Source of the DNA: Gammaproteobacteria bacterium | GTDB taxonomy: Bacteria; Pseudomonadota; Gammaproteobacteria; Steroidobacterales; Steroidobacteraceae | Length of the DNA stretch: 64,000 nucleotides | NCBI GenBank assembly: GCA_028293745.1 | Contig: JAQGOF010000004.1 | Span: 16,548 to 80,547, forward strand | Reading direction: 5' to 3' | Shown here: positions 1 to 8,763 of the stretch, piece by piece | Position numbering within the stretch: the first letter of the stretch is position 1 | How the letters are laid out: each line of letters starts with the position of its first letter | Program-made: the position numbers and the translations under genes | Notes under the pieces: model-generated | Database searches by the model: none | What the model was told of the DNA's origin: nothing | What the model saw: the letters and a program-made list of their open reading frames with translations, nothing else

Positions 1-960
1 GCTCCACCGGTCCAGGTTGCTCGAGCCAACCGAAACCCAGTCGTCACAGATCGACATCTTGCCGTGCAGTACACGCGGCTGAAATTCGAAGATACGGACA
101 CCGTTGCGCAGGAGCTTGCCGTAGAACCGGCGCGCTGCATGCCGTACCCACGGATGGTCGGTCAAAGGGCCGGGCACAACCAATCTCACGTCCACTCCGC
201 GGCGCGCGGCCCGGCGAAGTGCTTTGCGAAAACGCCGCGAGGGAACGAAGTACGCGCTCATGATCCACGCGCGTTTGTTTGCCCCGGCAATCCGGCGGGC
301 TACGGCATTCGCGAGCTCCGAGCGATACCAGGCCTCACTCAACACAACGCGCCCCCGTGCCCCTTCGCCTGGAAGCGGATCAACCGGGGGCGGCGGAAGT
401 GCCAACTCTCCCCCGCTGCGTCGCCATGTTCGAGCAAACGCCTGCTGCCAATCGGAGACGACCGGACCGTGTATTTCGACTACCAGGTCACGCCAGGGCC
501 ATCCAGGCGGACCCGTGACGCCGAACTCGTCAGTGATCCCGATGCCACCCACGAAGGCAACCTTGCCGTCGACGAGCATGAGCTTCCGATGATCACGGAG
601 GAAGTTGTGCAAGCGCTTTCGCAAGTGCACGACGTTGTACACGCGAAGCTCGACGCCAGCGTCGATCAACCGACGGCGATCCGCTTGTACGAGCCCGAGC
701 GATCCAAAGCCGTCAACCACGAGACGTAAGCCGACCCCACGTTGGGCAGCCCGAATGAAAGCTTCGATGAACCGGCCCGCCACAATGCCGGACTCGACCA
801 GGTACATCTCGAGCAGAATGTAGGATTGTGCGTCATCGACCGCCTGGATCATGCGTTCGAAATACTGCTCGCTGGCCTCGAGCAGCTGAAACTGATTCCC
901 CTCACGCCAGGGCCAGTTGGCGATGGCAGAATCTGCGACTTCACGCGGCGGCGCTTGCAT
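1..960 (-). CDS. Phospholipase D-like / cardiolipin synthase family protein, 3'-truncated by window edge
   Basis: The leftward reading frame is open to the window edge, giving 320 residues without the C-terminus. Two HKD phosphodiesterase motifs are visible: HRKLMLVD followed by FVGG in the first half, and LHGKMSICDD followed by GSSNLD just before the edge. This is the bipartite active site of the PLD superfamily, in which each His attacks or protonates the phosphodiester. Cardiolipin synthases of this type join two phosphatidylglycerols at the inner membrane. No N-terminal membrane segments are seen, as in the ClsB/YbhO-type soluble forms. The ATG chosen directly follows an in-frame TGA; no strong ribosome binding site is seen. 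It is divergent from the CAP-domain gene. Transphosphatidylase versus phospholipase activity cannot be told from sequence. Confidence 0.85.
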   Translation of the reverse strand, partial: MQAPPREVADSAIANWPWREGNQFQLLEASEQYFERMIQAVDDAQSYILLEMYLVESGIVAGRFIEAFIRAAQRGVGLRLVVDGFGSLGLVQADRRRLIDAGVELRVYNVVHLRKRLHNFLRDHRKLMLVDGKVAFVGGIGITDEFGVTGPPGWPWRDLVVEIHGPVVSDWQQAFARTWRRSGGELALPPPPVDPLPGEGARGRVVLSEAWYRSELANAVARRIAGANKRAWIMSAYFVPSRRFRKALRRAARRGVDVRLVVPGPLTDHPWVRHAARRFYGKLLRNGVRIFEFQPRVLHGKMSICDDWVSVGSSNLDRWS

Positions 961-982
961 TCACCAACGATGACCGAGCGGC

Positions 983-1840
983 ATGCCGGCGTCTATAGAG
1001 GAGCGAAGATTGCTACGACTGATTGTGCTCGTCCTGTCACTTGCGACGATCCCACTGACCGCCAAGGCTGACGTCGTGGGCGCAGTCAACGAGGCCCGAG
1101 TCCACGGCTGCCACGCGAACCCAGGGACCACTCCCAAGCTGCGCGAGAACGCAAGGCTGAATGAGGCGGCGCGCCGTCTCTCCCGCGGCGAGACATTGCA
1201 AGGTGCGTCCCAAAAGGCCGGCTATCGGTCAGTCACCTCCGCGTCCCTCCAGATAACCAACGTGCCAGACGATCGCGATATAGAACAAATCGTCGCTCGA
1301 CAGTTCTGCTCTCAGATCACTGGCCGCGATCTGCAGGACATCGGCACCTATCGCCGCGGGCCGGACGTGTGGCTGCTGGTCGCCGCGCCCTTCGTACCTC
1401 CAGCCCCGATGGACCGACAAGCGGTCAGTCGCCGTGTACTCGAGCTGACCAACCAGGCACGCTCACATGCGCGCCGCTGCGGCGCCGAAGCGTTCCCTGC
1501 AGCGCCGCCTCTCACATTGGCCCCGCCTACCCTCGAGCGCGCCGCTCTCGAGCATTCGCAGGATATGGCCAACCACAGTTACATGGACCATATCGGCCGC
1601 AATGGCAGTACGCCGGCGGACCGTGTCACCCGAGCCGGCTACAAGTGGAAAGCCATCGGTGAAAATCTGGCGAGCGGTGTGATGACACCCGAGAACGTCG
1701 TCAACGGCTGGGTGGGCAGCCCCCATCACTGCGAGAACCTGATGAGCTCACGGTTCACGCAGATGGCCGTCGCTTACGCGGTCAATCCGTCGAGCAGCGG
1801 TGGAATCTACTGGACCCAGCTGTTTGGCACGGCGCCGTAG
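983..1840 (+). CDS. Secreted CAP-domain (SCP/PR-1, YkwD-like) protein with a second degenerate CAP-like half
   Basis: A 285-residue exported protein. A hydrophobic segment at about residues 10-28 ends in AKA and looks like a signal peptide. The C-terminal 145-283 is a clear CAP domain: LTNQAR, the HSQDMA helix, HIGRNGSTPADR, IGENLA, and the SPHHCENL motif that carries the conserved His and Glu. Residues 30-138 repeat the same order in degenerate form (NEAR, a Cys, KLRENARLNEAA, AGYR), so the protein may be a tandem CAP with a decayed first copy. A TTG at 1010 with GAGGAG eight bases upstream would give a cleaner signal peptide and may be the real start. CAP proteins act outside the cytoplasm; the substrate is unknown. 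Confidence 0.85.
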   Translation: MPASIEERRLLRLIVLVLSLATIPLTAKADVVGAVNEARVHGCHANPGTTPKLRENARLNEAARRLSRGETLQGASQKAGYRSVTSASLQITNVPDDRDIEQIVARQFCSQITGRDLQDIGTYRRGPDVWLLVAAPFVPPAPMDRQAVSRRVLELTNQARSHARRCGAEAFPAAPPLTLAPPTLERAALEHSQDMANHSYMDHIGRNGSTPADRVTRAGYKWKAIGENLASGVMTPENVVNGWVGSPHHCENLMSSRFTQMAVAYAVNPSSSGGIYWTQLFGTAP

Positions 1841-1880
1841 GCGTGACACTCCGCACCAATGGTGGCGCCAGCCGCCAGCC

Positions 1881-3734
1881 TCAGCTCGACCCAACAGCAA
1901 ACAACTTCATCTGCGACAACCCTGACACAGCAGGCGGCGACACCCAGCTCGACAGGTCCGCGACCTTGTCGCCCACCGCCAGCATGCAGGAACAGCCGGC
2001 CTTCGCCTTCGCGGCACGCTTCGTCTCGCGAAGCGCGTCAGCAAGCCCCTCCGCCGTGACCTGGCGGAGCCCGTCAACCTCAACTGCTGCGATCGACGCA
2101 CTCAGCAGCGGGAACCGCCGTTCCATGCCGTCACGGTCAATCCCATCGAGCCCGCCGGCCTGGCGGTGTTCGATGGAATGGAAATTCAACAGCGACGCCT
2201 CGAGCTCCTCCACGATTGCCATGAGGCGCAGCGACCAATCCTGGCTGCGCATGAGAAACACAAAGTCATCGCCGCCAACATGCCCGACGAAATCGACACG
2301 GGGCCTTGCCGCGTGCGTCACGACCTGTGCAACGTGCAGCAGCACCTGATCGCCGCGCGCGTACCCATATGCATCGTTGAATGCCTTGAAGTGATCGAGA
2401 TCCAGATGGCATGCAACGAATGCGCGGCGGCCAGCCAGCCATTGCGCAATGTGTGTTTGAATCTCCCGGTTGCCTGGCAGCCCGGTAAGCGGATTCGAAT
2501 GTTTGGCCGCCTGAATCTGCTGGACAGTGATGTGCCGGAGCAGATCGATCGTCCGCCCCATTCCAAGATAACGCCCGTTCCGGGTGACGATGAAATCGTC
2601 GCGAGGCCGGCCCGCAGTTCGAGCAGTTACGAGCCGGCTGACCTGATCGAGACGGGCTCGTGCGTCAATCTGCACCGCCGCCCGATTCATCACGCTCGCA
2701 ATGGGTTTGCGGTTGTAAACTTCCGGATGCAACGGCCGGCTCAGAAAGATGAGCAGGTCGTCGCGGTGAACCATCCCGACAGGGCGCTCGCCCTCGAGTA
2801 CCGCCAACGCGGTCCACGAAGGCTGGTTTCGGAACAGCTCCACGACCTCGGCGACGTGCACAGACGAATCAACGCCGGGAATCTGCAGCACGAGGTGCCC
2901 CGCGCAGTCGGCGTTCGCACCTGATTTGGCCGCTTCGAGGGAATTCAGCAGGATCGTGTCCAATTTGGGGCTGCGCTCGGGATAACCCAACAGGTAGCCC
3001 TGCACGTAATCCACGCCAAGCTCGAGCGCGAGGGCGAACTGCTCGCGGTTCTCGACGCCCTCAGCGATGATCCGGCACCCCGTCACCCGCCCCATGTCCA
3101 CGACGGACCGAAGGATCTCGCTACGCACTGCGTCCTTCTCGACGCCAGCGACGAAGTATCGATCGACCTTCGCGTAGTCCGGGCGGATCACCGACCAGGT
3201 CTTCAACCCCGACGAACCGGCCCCCAGGTCATCAATGGCGATATCGCAACCCATCGCACGCAAAGGAGCAACAGCCGCCGCGAGCAGTGTTTCGTCCTCA
3301 CTGAGCCCATGTTCGGTGAGCTCGATCACGACGTCGTGAGGATCGATCCGCGCCGCAGCGAGCTCATCCCCCAGCCAGTCGGAGAAGTCGTGCCAGTCGA
3401 TCAGCGTCTGCGGCAGCACGTTCAGGAACAGCCGCCCCTGTAACCGCAGCTGCCGAAAGCTTCCCAAGGCAGAATGGATGCAGGCCCGCTCGAGCTCCAC
3501 GCTCATTCCGCTTCGCGCGGCCGCCGCGATCAGGGCAAGCGGGGAATTCAGCTCATGCCCCTGCGGGCCCCGGGTCAATGCCTCGTAGCCAATGGCCTCC
3601 CGGGTCGCGCCATCGAGAATGGGCTGAAAGAGAGTGTGCAAGCCCCCGCTTATAAGCAGCGTTCTTATTGCGTCTGCCATTTCACGTAAAGGTACCGTCG
3701 CCGCGAATGGCCTTGTGTGACCTACTCGCCACAC
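1881..3734 (-). CDS. EAL-CBS-GGDEF cyclic-di-GMP turnover protein
   Basis: Domain order is EAL (about residues 25-270), a CBS-pair-like linker (about 285-410) and GGDEF (about 425-590). The EAL domain keeps the catalytic set: YEALTRG, the Asn in NVLP, ELTEHG, DDLGAGSSG, the Lys in AKVDR, EGVEN and QGYLLG, so phosphodiesterase activity is likely. The cyclase signature reads GGDDF, with Asp at the usual Glu position, so cyclase activity is less certain and the domain could act as a GTP sensor. No membrane segment is present. The frame opens at a GTG; an internal ATG at 3680 begins the conserved part, and neither has a good ribosome site. It is divergent from the dehydrogenase gene. CBS pairs usually bind adenine nucleotides, which suggests energy-state control. 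Confidence 0.88.
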   Translation of the reverse strand: MWRVGHTRPFAATVPLREMADAIRTLLISGGLHTLFQPILDGATREAIGYEALTRGPQGHELNSPLALIAAAARSGMSVELERACIHSALGSFRQLRLQGRLFLNVLPQTLIDWHDFSDWLGDELAAARIDPHDVVIELTEHGLSEDETLLAAAVAPLRAMGCDIAIDDLGAGSSGLKTWSVIRPDYAKVDRYFVAGVEKDAVRSEILRSVVDMGRVTGCRIIAEGVENREQFALALELGVDYVQGYLLGYPERSPKLDTILLNSLEAAKSGANADCAGHLVLQIPGVDSSVHVAEVVELFRNQPSWTALAVLEGERPVGMVHRDDLLIFLSRPLHPEVYNRKPIASVMNRAAVQIDARARLDQVSRLVTARTAGRPRDDFIVTRNGRYLGMGRTIDLLRHITVQQIQAAKHSNPLTGLPGNREIQTHIAQWLAGRRAFVACHLDLDHFKAFNDAYGYARGDQVLLHVAQVVTHAARPRVDFVGHVGGDDFVFLMRSQDWSLRLMAIVEELEASLLNFHSIEHRQAGGLDGIDRDGMERRFPLLSASIAAVEVDGLRQVTAEGLADALRETKRAAKAKAGCSCMLAVGDKVADLSSWVSPPAVSGLSQMKLFAVGSS

Positions 3735-3906
3735 CGGCGCGCAGCATGCATGAAAATTTAATTACAGCAGATGACCGCATGGCCAGAGGGGTCATAACGG
3801 TCCAACAGCATTACCTTTTTGGTTGGATTCCGTTCACTGTCCAACGAGCGCATCCGGGCGGGCATCGCTACAGTCCGAGCCTTTCCAAGAGACTGGGGAC
3901 CGCACG

Positions 3907-4809
3907 ATGGACAACGTCGACGGCAAGGTCGCCTTCATCACCGGCGGCGCAAGCGGCATTGGCCTCGGGTTGGCAAAGGTCCTGGTGAAGGCGGGCGCAA
4001 AGGTGGTCATGGCTGACGTCCGCCAGGATCACCTGGATGAAGCCGGAGAATGGTTCGCCGGAAATGGCCAAAAGGACAGTGTCTTAGGTCTCCGCCTGGA
4101 CGTGACCGACCGCACCGCCTACGCAGACGCCGCCGAACAGTCGCTGCGTACCTTCGGGAAGATGCACATCCTCGTGAACAATGCCGGGATGGGAATCAGC
4201 GGCTCCGTCAAGCAAGCCAGGTTCGACGACTGGGACTGGGGCCTCGGTGTGATGATCGGTGGTGTCATCAACGGCATCACGACCTTCCTGCCCCACCTGC
4301 TCGCGCACGGCGAAGGTGGCCACATAGTCAACACGTCGTCCATGGCGGCGGTCATTCCGGTCAAGAACTTCTCAATCTACGGCACCGCAAAAATGGCCAT
4401 GATCGGTCTGTCAGAGTGCCTGCGCGCAGACCTGGCCGAGGACAACATCGGCGCCTCGGCTTTCTGCCCCGGCCCGGTGCAGTCGAACATCCGCGAAAGC
4501 GGCCAGACCCGCCCGGAAAAGTATCGGCGCAACAGCGGGCTTGCAGTGCAGGAACAGCAGTTGGCGGCGCGGTCGAACAGCCCGCTGTGGATGGATCCCG
4601 TCGAGTGCGGCGAGCGGATCCTGCGGGGCATCCGCCGCAACGATCTCTACATTTTCACGCATCCCGAATTCAAGGACGGCACGGCCGAGCACTTCGCAGC
4701 CATGCTGGCCGCATTCCCCGACGAGCCGATCAACACGGAACGCGCCAACGCCATCCGCTATCTGCTGAGCAACCCGATCTTCAAAGAGGAACTGGCCAAG
4801 AAACGCTAA
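3907..4809 (+). CDS. LigD-like short-chain dehydrogenase/reductase
   Basis: A 300-residue classical SDR. TGGASGIG (12-19) binds the dinucleotide, Asp37 after the second strand favours NAD(H), NNAG is at 91-94, and Ser144/145, Tyr158 and Lys162 form the active site. The overall pattern (FDDWDWGLGV, GGVINGITTF, GHIVNTSS, RPEKY, LYIFTHPEF) recalls the C-alpha dehydrogenases LigD/LigL/LigN of lignin beta-ether catabolism, recognised from memory of the family. The ATG chosen has GGGGA ten bases upstream; a longer in-frame opening upstream lacks conserved sequence. Its convergent neighbours are two LigF-like glutathione transferases, which supports a role in oxidising a benzylic or secondary alcohol before thiolytic ether cleavage. 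The substrate is unproven. Confidence 0.85.
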   Translation: MDNVDGKVAFITGGASGIGLGLAKVLVKAGAKVVMADVRQDHLDEAGEWFAGNGQKDSVLGLRLDVTDRTAYADAAEQSLRTFGKMHILVNNAGMGISGSVKQARFDDWDWGLGVMIGGVINGITTFLPHLLAHGEGGHIVNTSSMAAVIPVKNFSIYGTAKMAMIGLSECLRADLAEDNIGASAFCPGPVQSNIRESGQTRPEKYRRNSGLAVQEQQLAARSNSPLWMDPVECGERILRGIRRNDLYIFTHPEFKDGTAEHFAAMLAAFPDEPINTERANAIRYLLSNPIFKEELAKKR

Positions 4810-5588
4810 CCCCAGCGCGACGGTTCCGCTCCAGGCACGAATGCCTCGTGCGGCCTGCCAGTTCGACTCAGCGCGAGTGCCTTCCTGACCGCCGGCCGCT
4901 CGTGCATCCTCGCGAGGAAGTCAACGATCCGGGGCGTCGCCCGCGCGTTCACGAGATCGGGCGTGAGTGTTGGAAGAGACCGCAGCAGCGCGAACGCGTC
5001 GATGTCCGCGATGGAGTAGGCAGAGCCGGCGAGCCAGGGCGAGCTGCTCAGGGTCTGCTCGACCCCGCCGAGCGGAAACTGCAGGCGGCTCGCCACCAAC
5101 TTCTCATCATAGGCGCCGTCGATCAACGCCATCCAGGCGTTGCGCCGCTCCTGTGGCTCGAGCGCCTCGAGCCGCAACTTCAAGGTCCGCGGGTCCCGGC
5201 TCTTCAACATGGGAACCAGATACCTGTAACATCCAAGCACGCTCACATCCGCACCCAGGCCACCCAGGAATTGCGCCGACGCGCGCGCCCGGTAGTGTGC
5301 GAACGCATCCCCGGGACGCAGGTCCATTCCCGGCAGCGCCTCGGCGATGTACTCCAACATGAAGAACGAGCTGCTGATGATCGTGTCGCCGTGCACGAGG
5401 ACCGGTCCCTCGCGCTCCAGCTGCAGATCACTTTCCGTGTTGCGCGGAAAGTCCGGCGCAAATTGTTCGAACTGCGTTGGATCGAACCAGCGGCTGGTGA
5501 AGCGTGCCGCCTTCTCCTCGAGCGCAATCAGCGGCTTCAGGAAGTACGTGTTGGGCTCCCAGTGACACAACTCCAGCCGGTCGCTCAT
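4806..5588 (-). CDS. Glutathione S-transferase family protein (second of a pair)
   Basis: A 260-residue protein with an N-terminal thioredoxin-like GST domain (residues 1-90) and a helical C-terminal domain (about 110-245, with the conserved GSAYSIADIDAF stretch). Its start overlaps the stop of the upstream GST by ATGA, so the two are probably translationally coupled. It aligns with the partner through EPN and LKPL, but the Ser found in the partner and in LigF-type etherases is replaced here (EPNTYFLKP). It could therefore have a different activity or act as a heterodimer subunit. The 3' end overlaps the dehydrogenase gene by 4 bp in convergent orientation. The GST call is firm; the substrate is unknown. 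Confidence 0.85.
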   Translation of the reverse strand: MSDRLELCHWEPNTYFLKPLIALEEKAARFTSRWFDPTQFEQFAPDFPRNTESDLQLEREGPVLVHGDTIISSSFFMLEYIAEALPGMDLRPGDAFAHYRARASAQFLGGLGADVSVLGCYRYLVPMLKSRDPRTLKLRLEALEPQERRNAWMALIDGAYDEKLVASRLQFPLGGVEQTLSSSPWLAGSAYSIADIDAFALLRSLPTLTPDLVNARATPRIVDFLARMHERPAVRKALALSRTGRPHEAFVPGAEPSRWG

Positions 5589-6340
5589 GTGCGCTCCAAC
5601 ATCTTGATGCGCGATGCCATCTGGGTGCGCCCCTTTGCCCAGGTCTGCTTCGCGGCGGGCCGCTCGTAGATCCGGCGCAACCACTCCATGATGCGCGGCG
5701 TGCACTCGTCGTTGCAGCGTTCGGGCTGGGACAGCGGCAGCGCGTAGCCGAGATTGAATCCGTTGATGTCGCCCAGCGAATAGGTCTCGCCGGCAATCCA
5801 GGTATGCCCGGTGAGATGCCGCTCGAGAACGCCGACCGCGAAAGCAACCCGGCGGCGCGATTCCGCCAGCTCCGCCGCGGTGAATTCGTTGAACAGCGCC
5901 TTGCGCCACGCAACGCGCCGCGATTCGAGCGGGATCCGGTCGATCGCCTCCCGCAACTCCTGCGGATCCCGCTGCCGCGCGGCGGGACCCACGAACACGG
6001 ACCAGCCGATCATGCTCAGCGAAGGCGCGAAGTAGGAATCGAAAAAACGCATCCACCAGCGCATGCGCCAGCGCTCGACGGGATCCGCGGGTCGCAACGG
6101 CGGACCGTCGAACTGCTCGTCGATGTATTCCATCATCGGCGTGGATTCGGTGAGAACGCGGCCGTCGTGCACCAGCGCCGGTATGGTGCCATCCGGATTG
6201 ACCTCGAGGTACTCGGGCTGGTGCTGGTCGAACTTGAGCAGATCCAGGTAGTGGCTGCGATATTCGACGCCCTTCTCGGCAAGGGTCAGCATGGGTTTGC
6301 CGGAATTTGCATTCGGCTCCCAGTGATACAGGGTCAACAT
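5585..6340 (-). CDS. LigF-like glutathione S-transferase (beta-etherase type)
   Basis: A 251-residue GST. The N-terminal domain shows LYHWEPNANSGKP, with Ser13 where LigF-type beta-etherases carry the catalytic Ser, then IPALVHDGRV and LTEST, the usual glutathione-contacting turn. The C-terminal domain has LRPADPVERWRMR and SMIGW, both typical of the LigF/LigP group, and AGETYSLGDINGF. In that family the enzyme uses glutathione to break aryl-ether bonds next to a ketone made by LigD-type dehydrogenases, and such a dehydrogenase lies next door. An ATG at 6340 with GGAG seven bases upstream is preferred over a TTG four codons earlier. It is the first gene of a two-gene leftward operon, divergent from the transporter. 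Confidence 0.86.
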   Translation of the reverse strand: MLTLYHWEPNANSGKPMLTLAEKGVEYRSHYLDLLKFDQHQPEYLEVNPDGTIPALVHDGRVLTESTPMMEYIDEQFDGPPLRPADPVERWRMRWWMRFFDSYFAPSLSMIGWSVFVGPAARQRDPQELREAIDRIPLESRRVAWRKALFNEFTAAELAESRRRVAFAVGVLERHLTGHTWIAGETYSLGDINGFNLGYALPLSQPERCNDECTPRIMEWLRRIYERPAAKQTWAKGRTQMASRIKMLERT

Positions 6341-6538
6341 TCCGCTCTCCAAGGCGGTGTGCGTGACACGGAAGCTTGCCCGCGTGGCGATCGCCTTACT
6401 CGACGGATGGCGAAATGCAACGCGACGCCCAGGGAACGTCTGCGACCTTCATCGCGGTATCCGCTTCAGGTTTCGCTTCGCTAGACTGTGACACTTGCTG
6501 CAGGACGGCAGACAACCCTTTGGAGCGCGCTGGTCATT

Positions 6539-8197
6539 ATGTCCACAACGGATGTCTTTCCCATACCCGCCACACCCTCCTTCCTTTCCCGGGAACGAAC
6601 CATTGCGAGCCCCGGATTCAGCCGCTGGCTGGTACCCCCCGCCGCGCTGGCCATTCACCTGTGTATCGGCATGGCCTACGGGTTTTCCGTCTTCTGGCTG
6701 CCGCTGTCCAAGGCCATCGGCATCACCGAATCCGTCGAGTGCCCGAAGGAGATCACCTTTCTCGCGCGCGTGTTCTCCGCGACGTGCGACTGGAAGTTGT
6801 ACATGCTCGGGTGGACATACACGCTCTTCTTCGTGTTCCTGGGATCGGCCGCGGCCATCTGGGGCGGTTGGCTCGAGCGTGCAGGACCGCGCAAGGCAGG
6901 CGTCGTAGCAGCCGTTTGCTGGTGCGGCGGACTCGTCATCTCCGCCGGCGGCATCATGCTGCACCAGTTGTGGATGTTGTGGCTGGGTTCCGGTGTCATT
7001 GGCGGAATTGGCCTGGGATTGGGCTATATCTCGCCCGTATCCACGCTCATCAAGTGGTTTCCCGACCGCCGGGGCATGGCGACCGGTTTGGCGATCATGG
7101 GCTTCGGCGGCGGAGCCATGATCGGTGCGCCGCTCGCCGACCGATTGATGAAGCTCTATGCCACACCCGCCTCGGTGGGCGTGTGGGAAACCTTCCTGAC
7201 ACTCGCGGCCATCTACTTCGTCTTCATGATGGCAGGCGCGCTCAGCTATCGTGTTCCGCCGGATGGCTGGCGCCCATCTACTTGGGATCCCTCCAAGGCC
7301 ACCAGCAAGAAGCTGGTCACCGACAGGAATGTGCATCTGAGTGTGGCCTGGCGCACACCGCAGTTCTGGTTGTTGTGGGGCGTGCTGTGCCTCAACGTCA
7401 GTGCCGGAATCGGCATTCTCGGCATGGCCTCGCCGTTGCTGCAGGAAGTCTTTGGCGGTCGGCTGATCGGCGTCTCGGCCACCATCGATGAGTTGACCGC
7501 GGCCCAGAAGACGCAGATCGCTGCAATCGCCGCTGGCTTCACCGGCCTGCTGTCGCTTTTCAACATCGCCGGCAGAATCTTCTGGGCTTCGTTGTCCGAC
7601 CGTCTCGGCCGCAAGATGACCTATGCCGTGTTCTTCGTGCTGGGAATTGCTCTGTACAGCTCGATCCCATGGACCGCGGCAACCGTTAACCTCGCGTTGT
7701 TCGTCGCGTTCTTCTGCGTGGCGTTGTCGATGTACGGTGGAGGCTTCGCCACTGTGCCCGCGTACCTCGCGGACCTGTTCGGTACCCGGATGGTTGGTGC
7801 CATACACGGGCGGCTGCTGACGGCTTGGTCTACCGCGGGAGTGCTGGGCCCGGTGCTCGTGAACTACATCCGGGACTACCAGATCGATCACGGCGTGGCG
7901 CGGGCTCAGGCCTACAGCCTCACTATGTTCATCCTGGCAGCCCTGCTGGCAGCGGGATTCATCTGTAACCTTCTGATCAAGCCCGTCGATCCGAAAAACT
8001 ACATGACGCCCGAGCAGATCGCGGCGGCTGATGCGGCTGAGAAGGCGAAGAACGTTGCCCTGCCTCCACCGGCCGCCTCGGCCGCCGGTGAAGCGCGGCC
8101 GACCTGGCTCATCCCCGCAGCCTGGCTGGCAGTGTGGGTGCCTCTGGGTTGGGGAATCTGGGTCACTCTGCAGAAGGCCGTACTGCTGTTCAAGTAG
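6539..8197 (+). CDS. MFS transporter, OFA (oxalate/formate antiporter-like) family
   Basis: About 552 residues with roughly 12-14 hydrophobic helices. The fold markers are the WFPDRRGMATGLAIMGFGGGA loop after helix 4 and SDRLGRKM after helix 8, the two MFS signature loops. The PDRRGMATG motif and the enlarged loop between helices 1 and 2 fit the OFA family, which exchanges small carboxylates. The C-terminal tail has an Ala/Pro linker and one more membrane segment (PAAWLAVWVPLGWGIWVTL), a feature of the longer OFA members. The ATG chosen precedes the conserved part; a frame opening 17 codons upstream is unlikely. Its place next to the LigD/LigF-like genes suggests uptake of an aromatic acid or export of a product, which is inference. 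Confidence 0.85.
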   Translation: MSTTDVFPIPATPSFLSRERTIASPGFSRWLVPPAALAIHLCIGMAYGFSVFWLPLSKAIGITESVECPKEITFLARVFSATCDWKLYMLGWTYTLFFVFLGSAAAIWGGWLERAGPRKAGVVAAVCWCGGLVISAGGIMLHQLWMLWLGSGVIGGIGLGLGYISPVSTLIKWFPDRRGMATGLAIMGFGGGAMIGAPLADRLMKLYATPASVGVWETFLTLAAIYFVFMMAGALSYRVPPDGWRPSTWDPSKATSKKLVTDRNVHLSVAWRTPQFWLLWGVLCLNVSAGIGILGMASPLLQEVFGGRLIGVSATIDELTAAQKTQIAAIAAGFTGLLSLFNIAGRIFWASLSDRLGRKMTYAVFFVLGIALYSSIPWTAATVNLALFVAFFCVALSMYGGGFATVPAYLADLFGTRMVGAIHGRLLTAWSTAGVLGPVLVNYIRDYQIDHGVARAQAYSLTMFILAALLAAGFICNLLIKPVDPKNYMTPEQIAAADAAEKAKNVALPPPAASAAGEARPTWLIPAAWLAVWVPLGWGIWVTLQKAVLLFK

Positions 8198-8235
8198 AAT
8201 CCGCGACGCAAAATCCAAGCGTTGCGGAGTCTGTG

Positions 8236-8763
8236 ATGGCAGAGGTCGAAATTCATACCGGGCACGATCACCCGGGAGATCACTTTGCGCAGAGAGTCGG
8301 CGTGGCGATCGGCGTGATCGGCATCATTCTCGCCATTGTCACGATCGGCTCTCACCGTGCCCATACCCAGGCCGTCATCAACCGCACCGAGGAGAACGAC
8401 CAGTGGTCCTTCTATCAGGCGAAGAAAATCCGCCAGCAGATACTCGACGTCGGCGTTGACCTCGCCCGCACGCTGACTTCCGACGAGAGCAGGGTCCAGG
8501 GCGTCGTCGACAAGTACTCCAAGCAGAGCGCCCGCTATGCCGACGAGACCAAGGACATCGAAAAAGAAGCGCACGCCAAGCATGACGAGACTGCTCGCGA
8601 GGAAGGACGCGCAATCCGCCTGGACATCGGAGAAGGATTCCTGGAGCTCGGGCTGGTGCTGTCGTCGCTTTACTTCCTGTCCAAGCGCAAGTTCTTCCCG
8701 GTGCTCGGCATCACCGCGGCCGTGATTGGAACCGCGCTGGGCGTGGCAGGCTTCCTCGCCTAG
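8236..8763 (+). CDS. DUF4337-like membrane protein
   Basis: A 175-residue protein with an acidic, His-containing N-terminus, one membrane segment near residues 20-40 (VGVAIGVIGIILAIVTIGS), a charged central helix (DQWSFYQAKKIRQQ, then an Asp/Lys-rich stretch) and two hydrophobic segments at the C-terminus. The WSFYQAK motif after the first helix is characteristic of DUF4337. The start has GGAG six bases upstream. It follows the transporter by 38 bp on the same strand and overlaps the converging DUF4184 gene by 4 bp. No biochemical role is known for the family. Confidence 0.75.
   Translation: MAEVEIHTGHDHPGDHFAQRVGVAIGVIGIILAIVTIGSHRAHTQAVINRTEENDQWSFYQAKKIRQQILDVGVDLARTLTSDESRVQGVVDKYSKQSARYADETKDIEKEAHAKHDETAREEGRAIRLDIGEGFLELGLVLSSLYFLSKRKFFPVLGITAAVIGTALGVAGFLA

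Noticed and set aside
4050..5669. Long rightward frame overlapping the SDR and GST genes
   Set aside because: It covers two genes on opposite strands, both with clear active-site motifs, and has no recognisable protein features.
6449..8218. Long leftward frame of about 590 codons opposite the OFA transporter
   Set aside because: It mirrors the transporter's codon structure, lacks any motif and starts and ends with the transporter.
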